Shown here in pieces: positions 1 to 7,738 of a stretch of DNA of 13,900 nucleotides; the first letter of the stretch is position 1; every line of letters begins with the position of its first letter. Below the pieces are notes generated by a model that had not been told where the DNA came from, ran no database searches, and worked only from the letters and a program-made list of their open reading frames with translations. The stretch comes from Planctomycetota bacterium (GTDB lineage Bacteria; Planctomycetota; GCA-002687715), in NCBI GenBank assembly GCA_013213915.1, contig JABSRK010000066.1, positions 1-13,900 of the forward strand. Direction: 5' to 3'. A program made the position numbers and the translations under genes.

Positions 1-2
1 TC

Positions 3-512
3 CTCGGCGAGGGTGGTTCGGGCGGAGCGCTGGGCATCGGTATCGGTGATCGCGTGCTCATGCTCGAGCATGCGTACTATTCGGTCATCAGCCCGGAGGG
101 GTGCGCGGCCATCCTGTGGCGCGATCGCGAGCGTGCGGAGGAGGCGGCGTCGGCGCTCCGGATGTCGTCCGCCGATCTGCTGCGACTGGGCGTCATCGAC
201 GATGTCGTCGACGAGCCGGTAGGCGCGGCGCACCGAAACCCGGTTGCGACCGTGAGCGCTGTCCGCGAGCGGGTCCTCGTGGCGTTGGAGGAGCTCTCAG
301 CGCTTCCGATCGAGCAACTTGTATCGCAGCGCTACGACAAGTTCCGTCGCATGGGGACCTTGTTCGAGGACGTGTCCCCCCTCGCGCCCGTCGCTGAGGA
401 ACCGACCGTAGAGCACGCACCCGGGGCCGGGGAAGGCGCCGCGAATGCCACCAGTTCGGGGGAGCCTGCGCCGGAGGGCGAGGAGGCCGAGGACCCACCC
501 CAGGAGGGCTGA
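3..512 (+). CDS. accA: Acetyl-CoA carboxylase carboxyltransferase subunit alpha, C-terminal part (5' truncated by window)
   Basis: This is the C-terminal 169 residues of AccA, which with AccD transfers the carboxyl group from biotin on AccB to acetyl-CoA, making malonyl-CoA for fatty acid synthesis in the cytoplasm. The reading frame is open from base 3. The family-typical stretch GEGGSGGALGIGIGD is followed by RVLMLEHAYYSVISPEGCAA, which contains the highly conserved EHA.YSVISPEGCA segment of AccA. Next come the usual C-terminal helices, including a SADLLRLGVIDDVVDEP segment. The last 40 or so residues are an acidic, Ala/Pro/Glu-rich tail beyond the normal AccA end, probably disordered. The stop codon lies one base before the ATG of the next gene, suggesting co-transcription. 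The N-terminal half lies outside the window. The identification is secure from the motif. Confidence 0.95.
   Translation, partial: LGEGGSGGALGIGIGDRVLMLEHAYYSVISPEGCAAILWRDRERAEEAASALRMSSADLLRLGVIDDVVDEPVGAAHRNPVATVSAVRERVLVALEELSALPIEQLVSQRYDKFRRMGTLFEDVSPLAPVAEEPTVEHAPGAGEGAANATSSGEPAPEGEEAEDPPQEG
502..508 (+). promoter_or_regulatory. Strong Shine-Dalgarno for the first PDZ protein
   Basis: AGGAGGG lies five bases upstream of the ATG at 514, inside the last codons of accA. This fixes the downstream gene start at 514 rather than at upstream in-frame codons, and agrees with the signal peptide beginning there. Confidence 0.75.
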
Positions 513-513
513 C

Positions 514-1359
514 ATGCCCCGTTTGCTCGTGTCGCTTGCGGTGCTGGCCGCGCTGGTCTTTACCCAGGAACCACCGAGCAAGCGCGACGCGCTGCGCGCG
601 CGTCTCAAGAAGGCGGTGGACCAGAGCCTGGCGCGGTTCGTTCGTGATCTGCGGGTCGAGCTCCACCGAGCCGTGGACTCCGCCGTGGACTCGGGCGATC
701 CGGATGCGGTCGCCGACCTCCTCGAGGAGCTCCAGTCTCGAGGGCGGCCGGTACAGCCCAAACCCAAGTTCGTTATCGAGCCTGCCCAACTCGTCATGGT
801 CGACCGGGTGCTCCGTCGGCTGGATAGGCTGCGTGCCGTGAGCGGCACTGGGCACCCCAGGTTCAAGCAGGTCGAGTCCTCGGTGCGCGAGCTCTTGGGG
901 TCGGCGATCGATGTCCCACGGGCGCCCTGGCACAAGCTCGGGGTGAGCGTGGCTCCGGTCTCCGATGCCTTCCGCGCCAGACACGGCCTCGCCCCCGGTT
1001 CAGGGCTATCCGTGGTCGCGGTCGAAGCAGGTTCGCTCGGAGCAGCGATGCGGCTGCACGAGGGAGAGGCGATCATCGCTTGCGGTGGCAAACCGGTGGG
1101 CTTGGGACAGTCAGGGAGCGTCGAGCTTGCGCGGCTCCTCACGGTGTCCGGGCGACCATTGACTCACCTGGAGGTCGTGGGCAAGGACGGTCAGCGGAGC
1201 GCCAGGGCGCTCCGGTTGCCCGGCGGCATGGACCTCGCAGAGGACGATCCCAAGGCGTTGTTGGAGGCGATGTTGCGCAAGGCCCTCGACGAGGTGATTC
1301 CCAAGGGCCCCGTGGTGGTTCCCCCGAAAAAGAAGGGTGGGGACAAGGAACTTCGGTAG
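514..1359 (+). CDS. Secreted PDZ-domain protein
   Basis: This 281-residue protein has an N-terminal signal peptide (MPRLLVSLAVLAALVF, then TQEPP), so it is predicted to be exported. Residues of about 20-130 are charged and helical, rich in Arg, Asp and Leu, with no recognised domain. Residues of about 140-237 look like a PDZ domain: a start like LGVSVAPV, a carboxylate-loop-like PGSGLSVVAVEAGS stretch, then EGEAIIACGGKPV as the usual 'GD.I...NG' strand. The C-terminus is Lys/Pro-rich (VVVPPKKKGG). There is no protease domain, so it is not a complete HtrA. It probably binds peptides or acts as a scaffold in the periplasm. The start at 514 is chosen from the strong ribosome binding site and the signal peptide. 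It sits one base after the accA stop, so the two are probably in one transcript. Its specific function is unknown. Confidence 0.8.
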   Translation: MPRLLVSLAVLAALVFTQEPPSKRDALRARLKKAVDQSLARFVRDLRVELHRAVDSAVDSGDPDAVADLLEELQSRGRPVQPKPKFVIEPAQLVMVDRVLRRLDRLRAVSGTGHPRFKQVESSVRELLGSAIDVPRAPWHKLGVSVAPVSDAFRARHGLAPGSGLSVVAVEAGSLGAAMRLHEGEAIIACGGKPVGLGQSGSVELARLLTVSGRPLTHLEVVGKDGQRSARALRLPGGMDLAEDDPKALLEAMLRKALDEVIPKGPVVVPPKKKGGDKELR

Positions 1360-1479
1360 GCCCGATGGCAATTGGACCTGCGACTTTGGCGCCGCCGCCG
1401 TAGATGCAAACGAGCGGGACGTGAGCCTTGGCGTTCGTCGGCAGGGCCCGCGTCCCGTGAGATCACTCAATCCGCCACC

Positions 1480-1785
1480 ATGACCCCCAAGGACCGCCAC
1501 CGCCGCACCCCGGGTTTCCTGAGCTGTGCCCAGTTCCGTTGCCTCATCCCGCTCCATGTGGGCGGCGATCTCGCCCAGGTCTATTCCTCGGTGTTTGAAG
1601 CCTACCTGAGCGCTTGCGGCGCTTGCAGGGATCAAGTCCGGGAGTACGAGGACCAGCAGGATCTCCTGCGGAGCTACGGCAGGGGAGGTGCCCCGGCGTG
1701 GCCCCGCCTGTGGGCGCGCTTGCGGCGACGGCTGGGGCGCCCCTCCTGGGAGCGACGCTGGCCGCGTGACGGGGTCGGCGGTTAA
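1480..1785 (+). CDS. Small protein with degenerate zf-HC2-like module
   Basis: This is a predicted 101-residue soluble protein starting at ATG 1480. The same frame is open further upstream but looks non-coding there, and no clear ribosome binding site precedes the chosen start. Residues 21-53 fit the zf-HC2 pattern of anti-sigma factors: C21, a 'PLHVGGDL' strand where the family usually has 'YLDGEL', then LSACGACRDQV with C46 and C49. The histidine usually found four positions before the CxxC is Tyr42, so the zinc site is degenerate or uses His26. The C-terminus is Arg/Trp/Pro-rich with no transmembrane segment. It lies between two secreted PDZ proteins on the same strand. A role as a cytoplasmic regulator is only an inference. 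It could also be a lineage-specific hypothetical protein. Confidence 0.55.
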   Translation: MTPKDRHRRTPGFLSCAQFRCLIPLHVGGDLAQVYSSVFEAYLSACGACRDQVREYEDQQDLLRSYGRGGAPAWPRLWARLRRRLGRPSWERRWPRDGVGG

Positions 1786-1843
1786 CGTGATTCCGGCGCT
1801 GCCTGGCTCGCCCACAGGGGCCTAACGCCAGACTCATTTCCCT

Positions 1844-1848
1844 GGAGG
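1844..1848 (+). promoter_or_regulatory. Shine-Dalgarno for the HEAT/PDZ secreted protein
   Basis: GGAGG lies six bases before the ATG at 1855, and the start it marks coincides with a clean signal peptide. Confidence 0.75.
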
Positions 1849-1854
1849 ATTGTC

Positions 1855-2970
1855 ATGCGTGGATTTGCTTGCATGCTCGGCTTTGTGTCGCTGGTGGGTT
1901 TACCATTCGCGGTCCAGGCTCAGGGTGGGAGCGGGGCACCGCCGGACTTCGACCGGCTGGTCAAGGAGTTGGGGAGCCCCGACTTCCAGACCCGAGAAGC
2001 GGCGACCACGAAGTTGCGGGACGCGGGGGAGGCCGCGCGGACGGCTCTCCAGAAGGCGGCGGGTTCCGAGCACCTGGAGCAGCGTGCGCGTGTGCGGCGG
2101 CTTTTAGACCAGCTTGGCGAGACCGGGCTGGGCGACGACCCCGTCCGGGCGCGCGACCGACTGCGCGGCCGCCCCCTCGAGCCGGGCCGTCCGCGGGTCG
2201 AGGTGCGCCGGCAACGGGGCGCTCGTTCCATGCCGCGCCTGGAGGACTACGGCGGCCGACTCGACGATTACATGGATGCCCTCAGCGAGTTCCTCGACGA
2301 GATGACCCGCTCCCCACGTTCCCAACACGAGGCGCTCGACCGATGGGTGCGTGGCGGCTCGTTCAGCATCAGTCTCGTGGGCCCAGGCCAGACCACGCGT
2401 GTGATGCGCAACGGCGAGTCGATCTCGTTCACGCGCGACGCCACCGGCAAGGTGACGCTCGAGGTCGGTCGCGTTGATCAACGCACGGGCAAGGTCGAGG
2501 CGGTAGGGACGTATTCGGGCAAGGACCTGGAGGCGTTCAAGGAGGCGCACGGCGAGATCTACGATCGGTATCGTGACACGGGCGTGTTTGACTCGTCCCG
2601 GCATGGATTCGTGACCGAGTGGCCGTTACCGCGGGCGCCGGTTCGCCCGCCTACGGTGCGGGCTCAATCTCAAGCCGGGACGGACGCCGTGCACGGTGCG
2701 ACGATTGCACCGGTGCCGGCCGTTTTGCGGTCCCACCTGAATCTTCCCCGACAGGCGGTGCTGATCACTGCGGTCAAGAGCGGCTCGCCCGCTGACGGGA
2801 TGGGATTGCGGTCCCATGACGTCCTGACGCACATGGATGGCGTTCCCGTCGCATCGGGGGCAGACGTGCGAGCCGTGCTCGCGTCGAGTACGCGAGAGAC
2901 GATCACGTTGCGGCTGCTGCGGAAGGGAAGGGAGATGAAACTCGAGGGAGTGCGCCCCGAGCGCCGTTGA
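1855..2970 (+). CDS. Secreted protein with HEAT-like N-terminal motif and C-terminal PDZ domain
   Basis: This 371-residue protein begins with a signal peptide (MRGFACMLGFVSLVGLPFAVQA, cleavage likely after VQA), so it is predicted to be periplasmic or surface-associated. Residues of about 32-85 form a degenerate HEAT-like helical unit: FDRLVKELGSPDFQTREAA, then a KLRDAGEAAR helix, of a type I associate with secreted planctomycete proteins. The middle (about 90-270) is charged and unrecognised. Residues of about 280-367 form a PDZ domain, with ITAVKSGSPADGMGLRSHD and VLTHMDGVPV matching the 'V..GSPA...GL..GD.I...G..V' pattern, and terminal strands ending in LRLLRKGREMKLEGV. No catalytic motif is visible. 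It is the second PDZ protein within 2.5 kb, but the two look only distantly related. It ends convergently with rlmN. Confidence 0.75.
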   Translation: MRGFACMLGFVSLVGLPFAVQAQGGSGAPPDFDRLVKELGSPDFQTREAATTKLRDAGEAARTALQKAAGSEHLEQRARVRRLLDQLGETGLGDDPVRARDRLRGRPLEPGRPRVEVRRQRGARSMPRLEDYGGRLDDYMDALSEFLDEMTRSPRSQHEALDRWVRGGSFSISLVGPGQTTRVMRNGESISFTRDATGKVTLEVGRVDQRTGKVEAVGTYSGKDLEAFKEAHGEIYDRYRDTGVFDSSRHGFVTEWPLPRAPVRPPTVRAQSQAGTDAVHGATIAPVPAVLRSHLNLPRQAVLITAVKSGSPADGMGLRSHDVLTHMDGVPVASGADVRAVLASSTRETITLRLLRKGREMKLEGVRPERR

Positions 2971-3052
2971 CGCTGGTCTGCCGCGCCAGGGATGTTGCCC
3001 CGCGGTGAGCCGAGACGAGTCTTGCCTTGCTCGACCGGTCCTTCGGCCACCC

Positions 3053-4108
3053 TCATTCAGCTGAGGTCGCTCGGCGCGCGCGCAACCTGAGTTGACCGCA
3101 CGCCGCGAGGATCTTATGGCCCTTGCGCTTGCGGACGGCGACCTTGATGCGTCGGCTCCGCAGGATTGCCTCGAAGCGGTCGATCGCCCCCGGCGTCGGC
3201 CGACGGAAGGAGAGCCCCGGGTTCTCGTTGTAGGGGATGAGGTTGACCGTGCACCGGACGCCCTTGAGAAGGTCTGCCAGTTGCTTGGCGTGCCTTGCCG
3301 AAGCGTTGACGCCTTCGAGGAGCACGTATTCGAACGTAACTTCTCGCCCGGTGTCGCGGAGATACTCGTGGGCTGCATCCATGAGTTCGGCTATGGAGAG
3401 GGTGCCCGGAAAGGGGATGAGCTCGGAGCGGGTCTCGTCATCCGGGGCATGGAGCGAGAAGGCGAGGGTGTACTGCTTGCCCTCCTGGGCGAGGCGTTTG
3501 ACCCCCTTTCCGAGGCCAATGGTACTCACCGTGATGTGCCGCGCGCCGATACCTCCCGCCTTCGGATCATTGAGGACTTGGAGCGCGTGGACGACGGCGT
3601 CGTAGTTCAGCAGAGGCTCTCCCATCCCCATCATCACGACGTTCGAGATCCGGCGCTCCAATGCGCGTGTCCGCTTGCGCAACTCGATGAACTGGTCGAG
3701 GATTTCGCCGGCGGACAGGTTCCGGCGCAGCCCCAACAACCCCGATGCGCAAAAGGTGCATCCGACCGGGCATCCGACCTGGCTCGACAAGCAGACCGTC
3801 GTCCGCCGCCCCTCGCAGATCAGGACGGCCTCGACGCCGTCTCCGTCGGGCAGGCGCATGTACAGTTTGTCGGTCGTCGTGCGTGAGTCGTCGCTCCACT
3901 CGACGATGGGGTCTTCGCAGTCGAGGTTCGTCCGTAGTACGTCCCGAAACGGCTTCGGCAGATTGCTCATGTCATCCGGCCTGCGGACGCCCTTCTTCAT
4001 CACCCACTCGTACGCCTGGTCCCCCCGAAACGGACGAATTCCATGGGTCTCGGCGAGTTCCCTGAACCCGGCTTGGGTCAGATCGGTGATGCGCGGGAGT
4101 TCGGACAC
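3053..4108 (-). CDS. rlmN: Dual-specificity 23S rRNA/tRNA (adenine C2) methyltransferase RlmN
   Basis: This 351-residue radical SAM enzyme methylates C2 of A2503 in 23S rRNA, and in many bacteria A37 of some tRNAs. The [4Fe-4S] motif is C113-x3-C117-x2-C120 within CLSSQVGCPVGCTFCASG. C106 and C337 (in AACGQL) match the two extra conserved cysteines of the family, the latter being the residue that carries the methyl group. GMGEPL (161-166) is the SAM-binding segment. The residues before AACGQL read RKGHKI, whereas E. coli has RGDDI. I start it at GTG 4108 because the frame upstream overlaps clpX and reads as non-coding. The resulting length is normal for RlmN. It is last in the tig-clpP-clpX-rlmN cluster, 67 bases after clpX. 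RlmN is favoured over the resistance enzyme Cfr because of the housekeeping context. Confidence 0.95.
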   Translation of the reverse strand: MSELPRITDLTQAGFRELAETHGIRPFRGDQAYEWVMKKGVRRPDDMSNLPKPFRDVLRTNLDCEDPIVEWSDDSRTTTDKLYMRLPDGDGVEAVLICEGRRTTVCLSSQVGCPVGCTFCASGLLGLRRNLSAGEILDQFIELRKRTRALERRISNVVMMGMGEPLLNYDAVVHALQVLNDPKAGGIGARHITVSTIGLGKGVKRLAQEGKQYTLAFSLHAPDDETRSELIPFPGTLSIAELMDAAHEYLRDTGREVTFEYVLLEGVNASARHAKQLADLLKGVRCTVNLIPYNENPGLSFRRPTPGAIDRFEAILRSRRIKVAVRKRKGHKILAACGQLRLRARRATSAE

Positions 4109-4175
4109 GGCACCGGGATGATAACGCGCACCCTCAGCGTGAGCAGTCCGGGAGTTGGGGGCGCGCCCACAGGCC

Positions 4176-5495
4176 CTACGCGGGCTTCTTTTTCGACACC
4201 TTCTTGCGGGGCTTTGCGCGACGCCGGGCGCGGATGGGCTTGTCGCCGCGGACCATGGGTGCGGTGACGAGGAAGTCACGGGTGCCCTGGCTTTCGGGGA
4301 GCGTGTAGAGCGTATCGACGAGGATCTCCTCGAGGATGGCGCGCAGGGCACGGACCCCTGTCTTGCGGGCGAGCGCAGTGTCGGCGATCTGGAGCAAGGC
4401 CTCCGTGGTGAACGCGAGGCGACCGCCCTCCATCTCGAAGAACTTCTGGAACTGGCGGACGATGGCGTTCTTGGGGCGCGTCATGACTTGGACGAGGTCC
4501 TCGGCGTCGAGTGGGTTGAGGACGGTGTTCACCGGCAGGCGTCCGAGCAGTTCGGGGATCATCCCGTAGTGGACCAGGTCGTCGATGTCCGCTTGCCGCA
4601 GCAGGTCGGCGTTTCGCTCACCTTCGCCGGTGGGGATCTTGATTGCGTCGGTGTCTGCGTCATCGCCGAAGCCGATCATGGACCGACCGATGCGGCGGCC
4701 GACGATCTCTTCTAGGCCGACGAAGGTGCCACCGCAGATGAACAGGATGTTCGTCGTGTCGATGGCGATGTACTGCTGCTCCGGGTGCTTGCGGCCACCC
4801 TGGGGCGGGACGTTTGCGACGGAGCCCTCGAGCATCTTCAGGAGCGCCTGCTGGACGCCCTCGCCCGAGACGTCGCGGGTGATCGACACGTTTTGATTGG
4901 TCCGGCCGACCTTGTCAATCTCGTCGATGAAGACGATGCCCTTCTGAGCGCGTTCGAGGTTGAAGTCCGCCGCCTGCAAGAGCTTGAGGAGGAGATTCTC
5001 GACGTCTTCTCCGACGTAGCCGGCCTCGGTCAGGGATGTGGCGTCGCCGATCGCGAACGGGACGTCGAGAAATCGCGCGAGGGTCCGGGCGAGCAGGGTC
5101 TTGCCTGATCCCGTCGGGCCGATCAGCAGGACGTTGGACTTCTCCAACTCGACGCCGTCATGGTCTTCACCCTGCGATTGGTGGAAGAGCCGCTTGTAGT
5201 GGTTGTGGACGGCGACCGCGAGAATGCGCTTCGGTTGTTCCTGCCCGATGACGTAGTCATCGAGGTACGTCTTGATCTTGGAGGGGCTCGGGATGCTGTC
5301 GCGCGCGAGCGGCGCGGAGTCGGACGCCGCCAGTGACTGCTTCCGATCCTCCTCGACGAGAATCGTGTTGCAGATCTCGATGCACTCGTTGCAGATGTTG
5401 ACCCCGGGGGGGCCGGAGACCAACGATTGGACCTTGTACCTGCCCTTTCCACAGAAGGTACAGGTTTCGTTCTCTCCACCCCGGGTGTCTGGCAT
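4176..5495 (-). CDS. clpX: ATP-dependent Clp protease ATP-binding subunit ClpX
   Basis: This 439-residue AAA+ unfoldase feeds substrates to ClpP in the cytoplasm. The N-terminal zinc-binding domain has C12, C15, C35 and C38. Walker A is GPTGSGKT (126-133), pore loop GYVG is at 159-162, and Walker B with VFIDEIDK ends near 195. The GGRKHPEQQY pore-2 region is present, as is the ClpP-docking IGF tripeptide (in SMIGFGDD). Sensor-2 is in TGVRALRAI, where most ClpX have TGARGLR. The C-terminus has an unusual basic tail (RARRRAKPRKK then VSKKKPA) past the conserved domain. ClpX starts three bases after the clpP stop, so the two are co-translated from one mRNA. The length and motif set indicate an intact, functional enzyme. 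Confidence 0.97.
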   Translation of the reverse strand: MPDTRGGENETCTFCGKGRYKVQSLVSGPPGVNICNECIEICNTILVEEDRKQSLAASDSAPLARDSIPSPSKIKTYLDDYVIGQEQPKRILAVAVHNHYKRLFHQSQGEDHDGVELEKSNVLLIGPTGSGKTLLARTLARFLDVPFAIGDATSLTEAGYVGEDVENLLLKLLQAADFNLERAQKGIVFIDEIDKVGRTNQNVSITRDVSGEGVQQALLKMLEGSVANVPPQGGRKHPEQQYIAIDTTNILFICGGTFVGLEEIVGRRIGRSMIGFGDDADTDAIKIPTGEGERNADLLRQADIDDLVHYGMIPELLGRLPVNTVLNPLDAEDLVQVMTRPKNAIVRQFQKFFEMEGGRLAFTTEALLQIADTALARKTGVRALRAILEEILVDTLYTLPESQGTRDFLVTAPMVRGDKPIRARRRAKPRKKVSKKKPA

Positions 5496-5498
5496 GCC

Positions 5499-6101
5499 TT
5501 ACTTCTTCAGCGACTCCACGACCTGGTCGACCAGCCCGTACTCCAGCGCCTCGACGCCAGACATGAAGTAGTCGCGATCCGTGTCCTGGCGTACCTGATC
5601 GACCTCACGCCCGGAGTGCTTGGAGAGGATCTCGTTGAGCGTGCCCTTCAGACGCTCGATTTCCTGCGCCTGAATCTGGATGTCGGATGCGGTCCCCTGC
5701 GCGCCGCCCCACGGTTGGTGGATCATGATGCGGGAATGGGGGAGCGCGTGGCGCTTGCCCTTGCTGCCGGCGGCGAGCAGGACGGCGCCCATGCTCGCTG
5801 CCTGACCGATGCAGTACGTCGCCACGGGGCACGAGATGAACTGCATCGTGTCGTAGATCGCCAGGCCCGCAGTGACAGAGCCACCGGGTGAGTTGATATA
5901 CATGCTCACGTCCTGAGTCCGGTTCTCCTTCGCCAGGAACAGGAGCTGGGCGATCACCGAGTTGGCGAGGCGATCCGAGACCTCCGTCCCGATGAAGACG
6001 ATGCGGTCCTCAAGGAGGCGTGAGTAAATGTCATAGGTGCGTTCCCCACGACCGGTTTTTTCGATGACGTAAGGGACGTAGTCGATTGCCTTCGGGTCCA
6101 T
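5499..6101 (-). CDS. clpP: ATP-dependent Clp protease proteolytic subunit ClpP
   Basis: This serine peptidase forms the tetradecameric barrel that degrades proteins unfolded by ClpX. Counted from the ATG at 6101 it has 200 residues. The catalytic triad is Ser103 (in GQAASMGA), His128 (in SRIMIHQP) and Asp177 (in TDRDYFM), with the same 25- and 49-residue spacing as E. coli ClpP. The oxyanion-side INSPGGSV segment and GLVDQVV C-terminus are typical. An in-frame ATG seven codons upstream (6122) has no ribosome binding site and abuts a stem-loop. The ATG at 6101 has GAGGG just before it, so I prefer 6101; the longer form would be 207 residues. It lies between tig and clpX, the widespread bacterial order. 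Confidence 0.96.
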   Translation of the reverse strand: MDPKAIDYVPYVIEKTGRGERTYDIYSRLLEDRIVFIGTEVSDRLANSVIAQLLFLAKENRTQDVSMYINSPGGSVTAGLAIYDTMQFISCPVATYCIGQAASMGAVLLAAGSKGKRHALPHSRIMIHQPWGGAQGTASDIQIQAQEIERLKGTLNEILSKHSGREVDQVRQDTDRDYFMSGVEALEYGLVDQVVESLKK

Positions 6102-6105
6102 GTTT

Positions 6106-6110
6106 CCCTC
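6106..6110 (-). promoter_or_regulatory. Shine-Dalgarno deciding the clpP start
   Basis: Read on the minus strand, GAGGG sits four bases before the ATG at 6101. The alternative ATG at 6122 has no purine-rich sequence at suitable distance. Confidence 0.55.
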
Positions 6111-6129
6111 TTCTCTTCCCATTGTAGGG

Positions 6130-6150
6130 CTCGGGGGGACATCCCCCGAG
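6130..6150 (-). other. Perfect 8-bp stem-loop between tig and clpP
   Basis: CTCGGGGG (6130-6137) pairs perfectly with CCCCCGAG (6143-6150) across a 5-base loop. It lies between the tig stop and the clpP start. No T-run follows on either strand, so it is not a standard intrinsic terminator. It may be an mRNA stability or processing element, or may reduce clpP readthrough. It leaves the ribosome binding site for the 6101 start free. Confidence 0.5.
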
Positions 6151-6168
6151 GGATCGCCTCAGATTCCG

Positions 6169-7518
6169 TCAGGCGTCCTCGGTTCCGGCCTCTTCGGCGG
6201 CACCGTCCCCAGGCTCATCTTCGGCAATTCTTGCCTGATCCCGTAGGAATTCGCAGACCTTGCGCTCCACGACCTCGCTTCGCACTTCGGCGATGAGGCC
6301 CTGCTGCTCGTAGTACTCGCGAACGGCCGACGGTTTGGCGCCGTGGCGCGCGGCGAGTTCCGCCAACGCCGCATCCACGGCTTCTTCCAGGCAGAAGATC
6401 TTCTCCTTCTTTGCGATGGCCTCGACGAGGAGCCAGGCGCGCGTGTCGCGCTCGACCGACTCGGTGATCGCGGCCTTCTCCTCCTCGGCCTTGGCCTTGG
6501 CTTCCTCGGCGGGGAGCCCCTCTTCCATCTGGAAGTGCATGGTTCGCTGACCCATCTGGCGCTGGACCATGCGTTCGGTGGGGCCCGCTGCGATGGGGAT
6601 GTCCGATTGGCCGAGCAGCTTGTCCAGGATGTCCCTCACCACCTGGCGATCGGAGAGCCTGTCGTGCTCCTCCTCGAGCTCCTTCGTGACATCCGCTTTG
6701 AACGCCTCCAAATCGTCCTTTCCGACGGTAGACGCGAAGGCGTCGTCCACCGCGGGGGGCGTGCGCCGCTTGTAGCCTTCAATGACCAGCTTGCCGGTCG
6801 TCTCCTCGCCACGGAGCGCCTCCTCCGGGTGGTCCTCCGGCACCTTCAGTTGGACTTCTATCTCGCCGTCGATCTCGCTCTCCGCCGCGACCTTATGGGC
6901 GTCCGGGAACTCGAGTCCTTCGAGCTGGTTCTGCTCGGGCAGGAAGACGACGCCCTTCTCGTCCGCGAGGACGTGGTCGCCCACCGCGATCGTCGCCGTC
7001 GCCTGCACGAGGTCACCTTCCTCGTAGCCACCGTCTTCCACCGGGAGCCACTCGGCGTGGCTCTCGGCGATGCGATCGATAACCTCCTTGACCTGCTCAG
7101 GGGTGACCGGTTCACGCTTCCGCTCGACCTGGACGCCGCGGTACTTGGGCAGTTCGAATTCCGGCTTCACTTCCACCTTGAACGTAAACGCCAGTTCACC
7201 TTCGCTCGGAAGTTCGTGGTGGTCGTGGTCGTCCCCGCCCTCGATGTGGGGTTCGGACACCGGTTCGAGTTCGTGCTCTCGCAGCGCGTCGGACACTGCG
7301 TCCCGGACCAGGTCGTGATAGACCTCGTGGCGCACCTGTTCGCCGTAACGCTTCTCGAGCACCGCACGCGGGACCTTCCCCGCTCGGAAGCCGGGGATCA
7401 CGATCTGCTTGCGGAGTTCGCCGTATTGCTTCTCGAGGGCGCCAGCGATGTCATCCGCGGGCACCGAGACGGCGATCTCTTTCTCACAAGGTCCGAGATC
7501 GTTGAGCGTGCTGGGCAT
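6169..7518 (-). CDS. tig: Trigger factor (ribosome-associated chaperone and peptidyl-prolyl isomerase)
   Basis: This 449-residue protein binds nascent chains at the ribosome exit tunnel. The ribosome-docking signature GFRAGKVP is at residues 43-50 in the N-terminal domain. An FKBP-like domain spans about 165-250 and starts near EEGDLVQATATIAVGD. The remainder is the long helical chaperone domain, with a Gln/Met-rich stretch (ERMVQRQMGQRTMHFQM) and Glu/Ala/Lys-rich helices. A His-rich acidic insert (GGDDHDHHELPSEGE) lies near residue 100. The C-terminus is acidic (DEPGDGAAEEAGTEDA), as in other trigger factors. The frame runs on upstream of 7518, but the family N-terminus begins at MPSTLNDL, so I start there. 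The upstream ribosome binding site is weak. It is first in the cluster with clpP, clpX and rlmN, which links folding at the ribosome with degradation. Confidence 0.95.
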   Translation of the reverse strand: MPSTLNDLGPCEKEIAVSVPADDIAGALEKQYGELRKQIVIPGFRAGKVPRAVLEKRYGEQVRHEVYHDLVRDAVSDALREHELEPVSEPHIEGGDDHDHHELPSEGELAFTFKVEVKPEFELPKYRGVQVERKREPVTPEQVKEVIDRIAESHAEWLPVEDGGYEEGDLVQATATIAVGDHVLADEKGVVFLPEQNQLEGLEFPDAHKVAAESEIDGEIEVQLKVPEDHPEEALRGEETTGKLVIEGYKRRTPPAVDDAFASTVGKDDLEAFKADVTKELEEEHDRLSDRQVVRDILDKLLGQSDIPIAAGPTERMVQRQMGQRTMHFQMEEGLPAEEAKAKAEEEKAAITESVERDTRAWLLVEAIAKKEKIFCLEEAVDAALAELAARHGAKPSAVREYYEQQGLIAEVRSEVVERKVCEFLRDQARIAEDEPGDGAAEEAGTEDA

Positions 7519-7738
7519 GAAGCGACCTGAAGTTGGCCAAGATATGCGGCTGTAAGGGTTTGGAGGAACTCCGCTTTCCCTGTGGTGCGCTCCAAGACCA
7601 TAGGTCCGCGGCGTGGTTGCTTCAAGCCACGACTCGACCTGTGTGTGTCCCTTGAGGGTCACTCGGTGGTCACCCGCTCGGGGCTGAGCGCTGAGCGCCT
7701 GGCGCCGCCAGGTGGGGGGTCCCAGGTACCATCCCGGC
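7519..7738. promoter_or_regulatory. Divergent intergenic region between tig and the ABC exporter/qhp block
   Basis: These 220 bases separate two outward-reading genes, so they should hold promoters for both. I see no confident -35/-10 pair. Visible structure: a 7-bp stem with one G-T pair at 7612-7631, a tandem heptamer CTGAGCG at 7684-7690 and 7691-7697, and a 6-bp inverted repeat CCTGGC/GCCAGG at 7698-7703 and 7707-7712, just before the exporter start. Any of these might be an operator, but none is a recognised binding site. Confidence 0.35.

Noticed and set aside
193..1142. Two overlapping long minus-strand frames at the left end
   Set aside because: They cross the accA/PDZ gene boundary on the opposite strand, overlap each other, and have Arg/Pro/Ser-rich compositions without motifs.
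2971..3052. Possible bidirectional terminator between convergent genes
   Set aside because: Only short, imperfect stems are present (around CTGG/CCAG and GGTCCTTCGGCC), and there is no T-run on either strand; not strong enough to call.
3053..4108. Cfr-type antibiotic resistance methyltransferase
   Set aside because: The CxxxCxxC and AACGQL motifs are shared by RlmN and Cfr, but the single-copy context next to clpX, normal length and host-like composition point to housekeeping RlmN.
6343..7530. Long open frame of 395 codons on the plus strand
   Set aside because: It is antisense to tig; its Leu/Arg/Asp-rich translation is what the complement of a Glu/Ala/Lys-rich gene gives.
7612..7712. Possible tRNA or riboswitch in the tig/ABC divergent gap
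   Set aside because: The short stems do not assemble into a cloverleaf, there is no T-loop consensus, and no known riboswitch core is visible; recorded only as part of the intergenic region.
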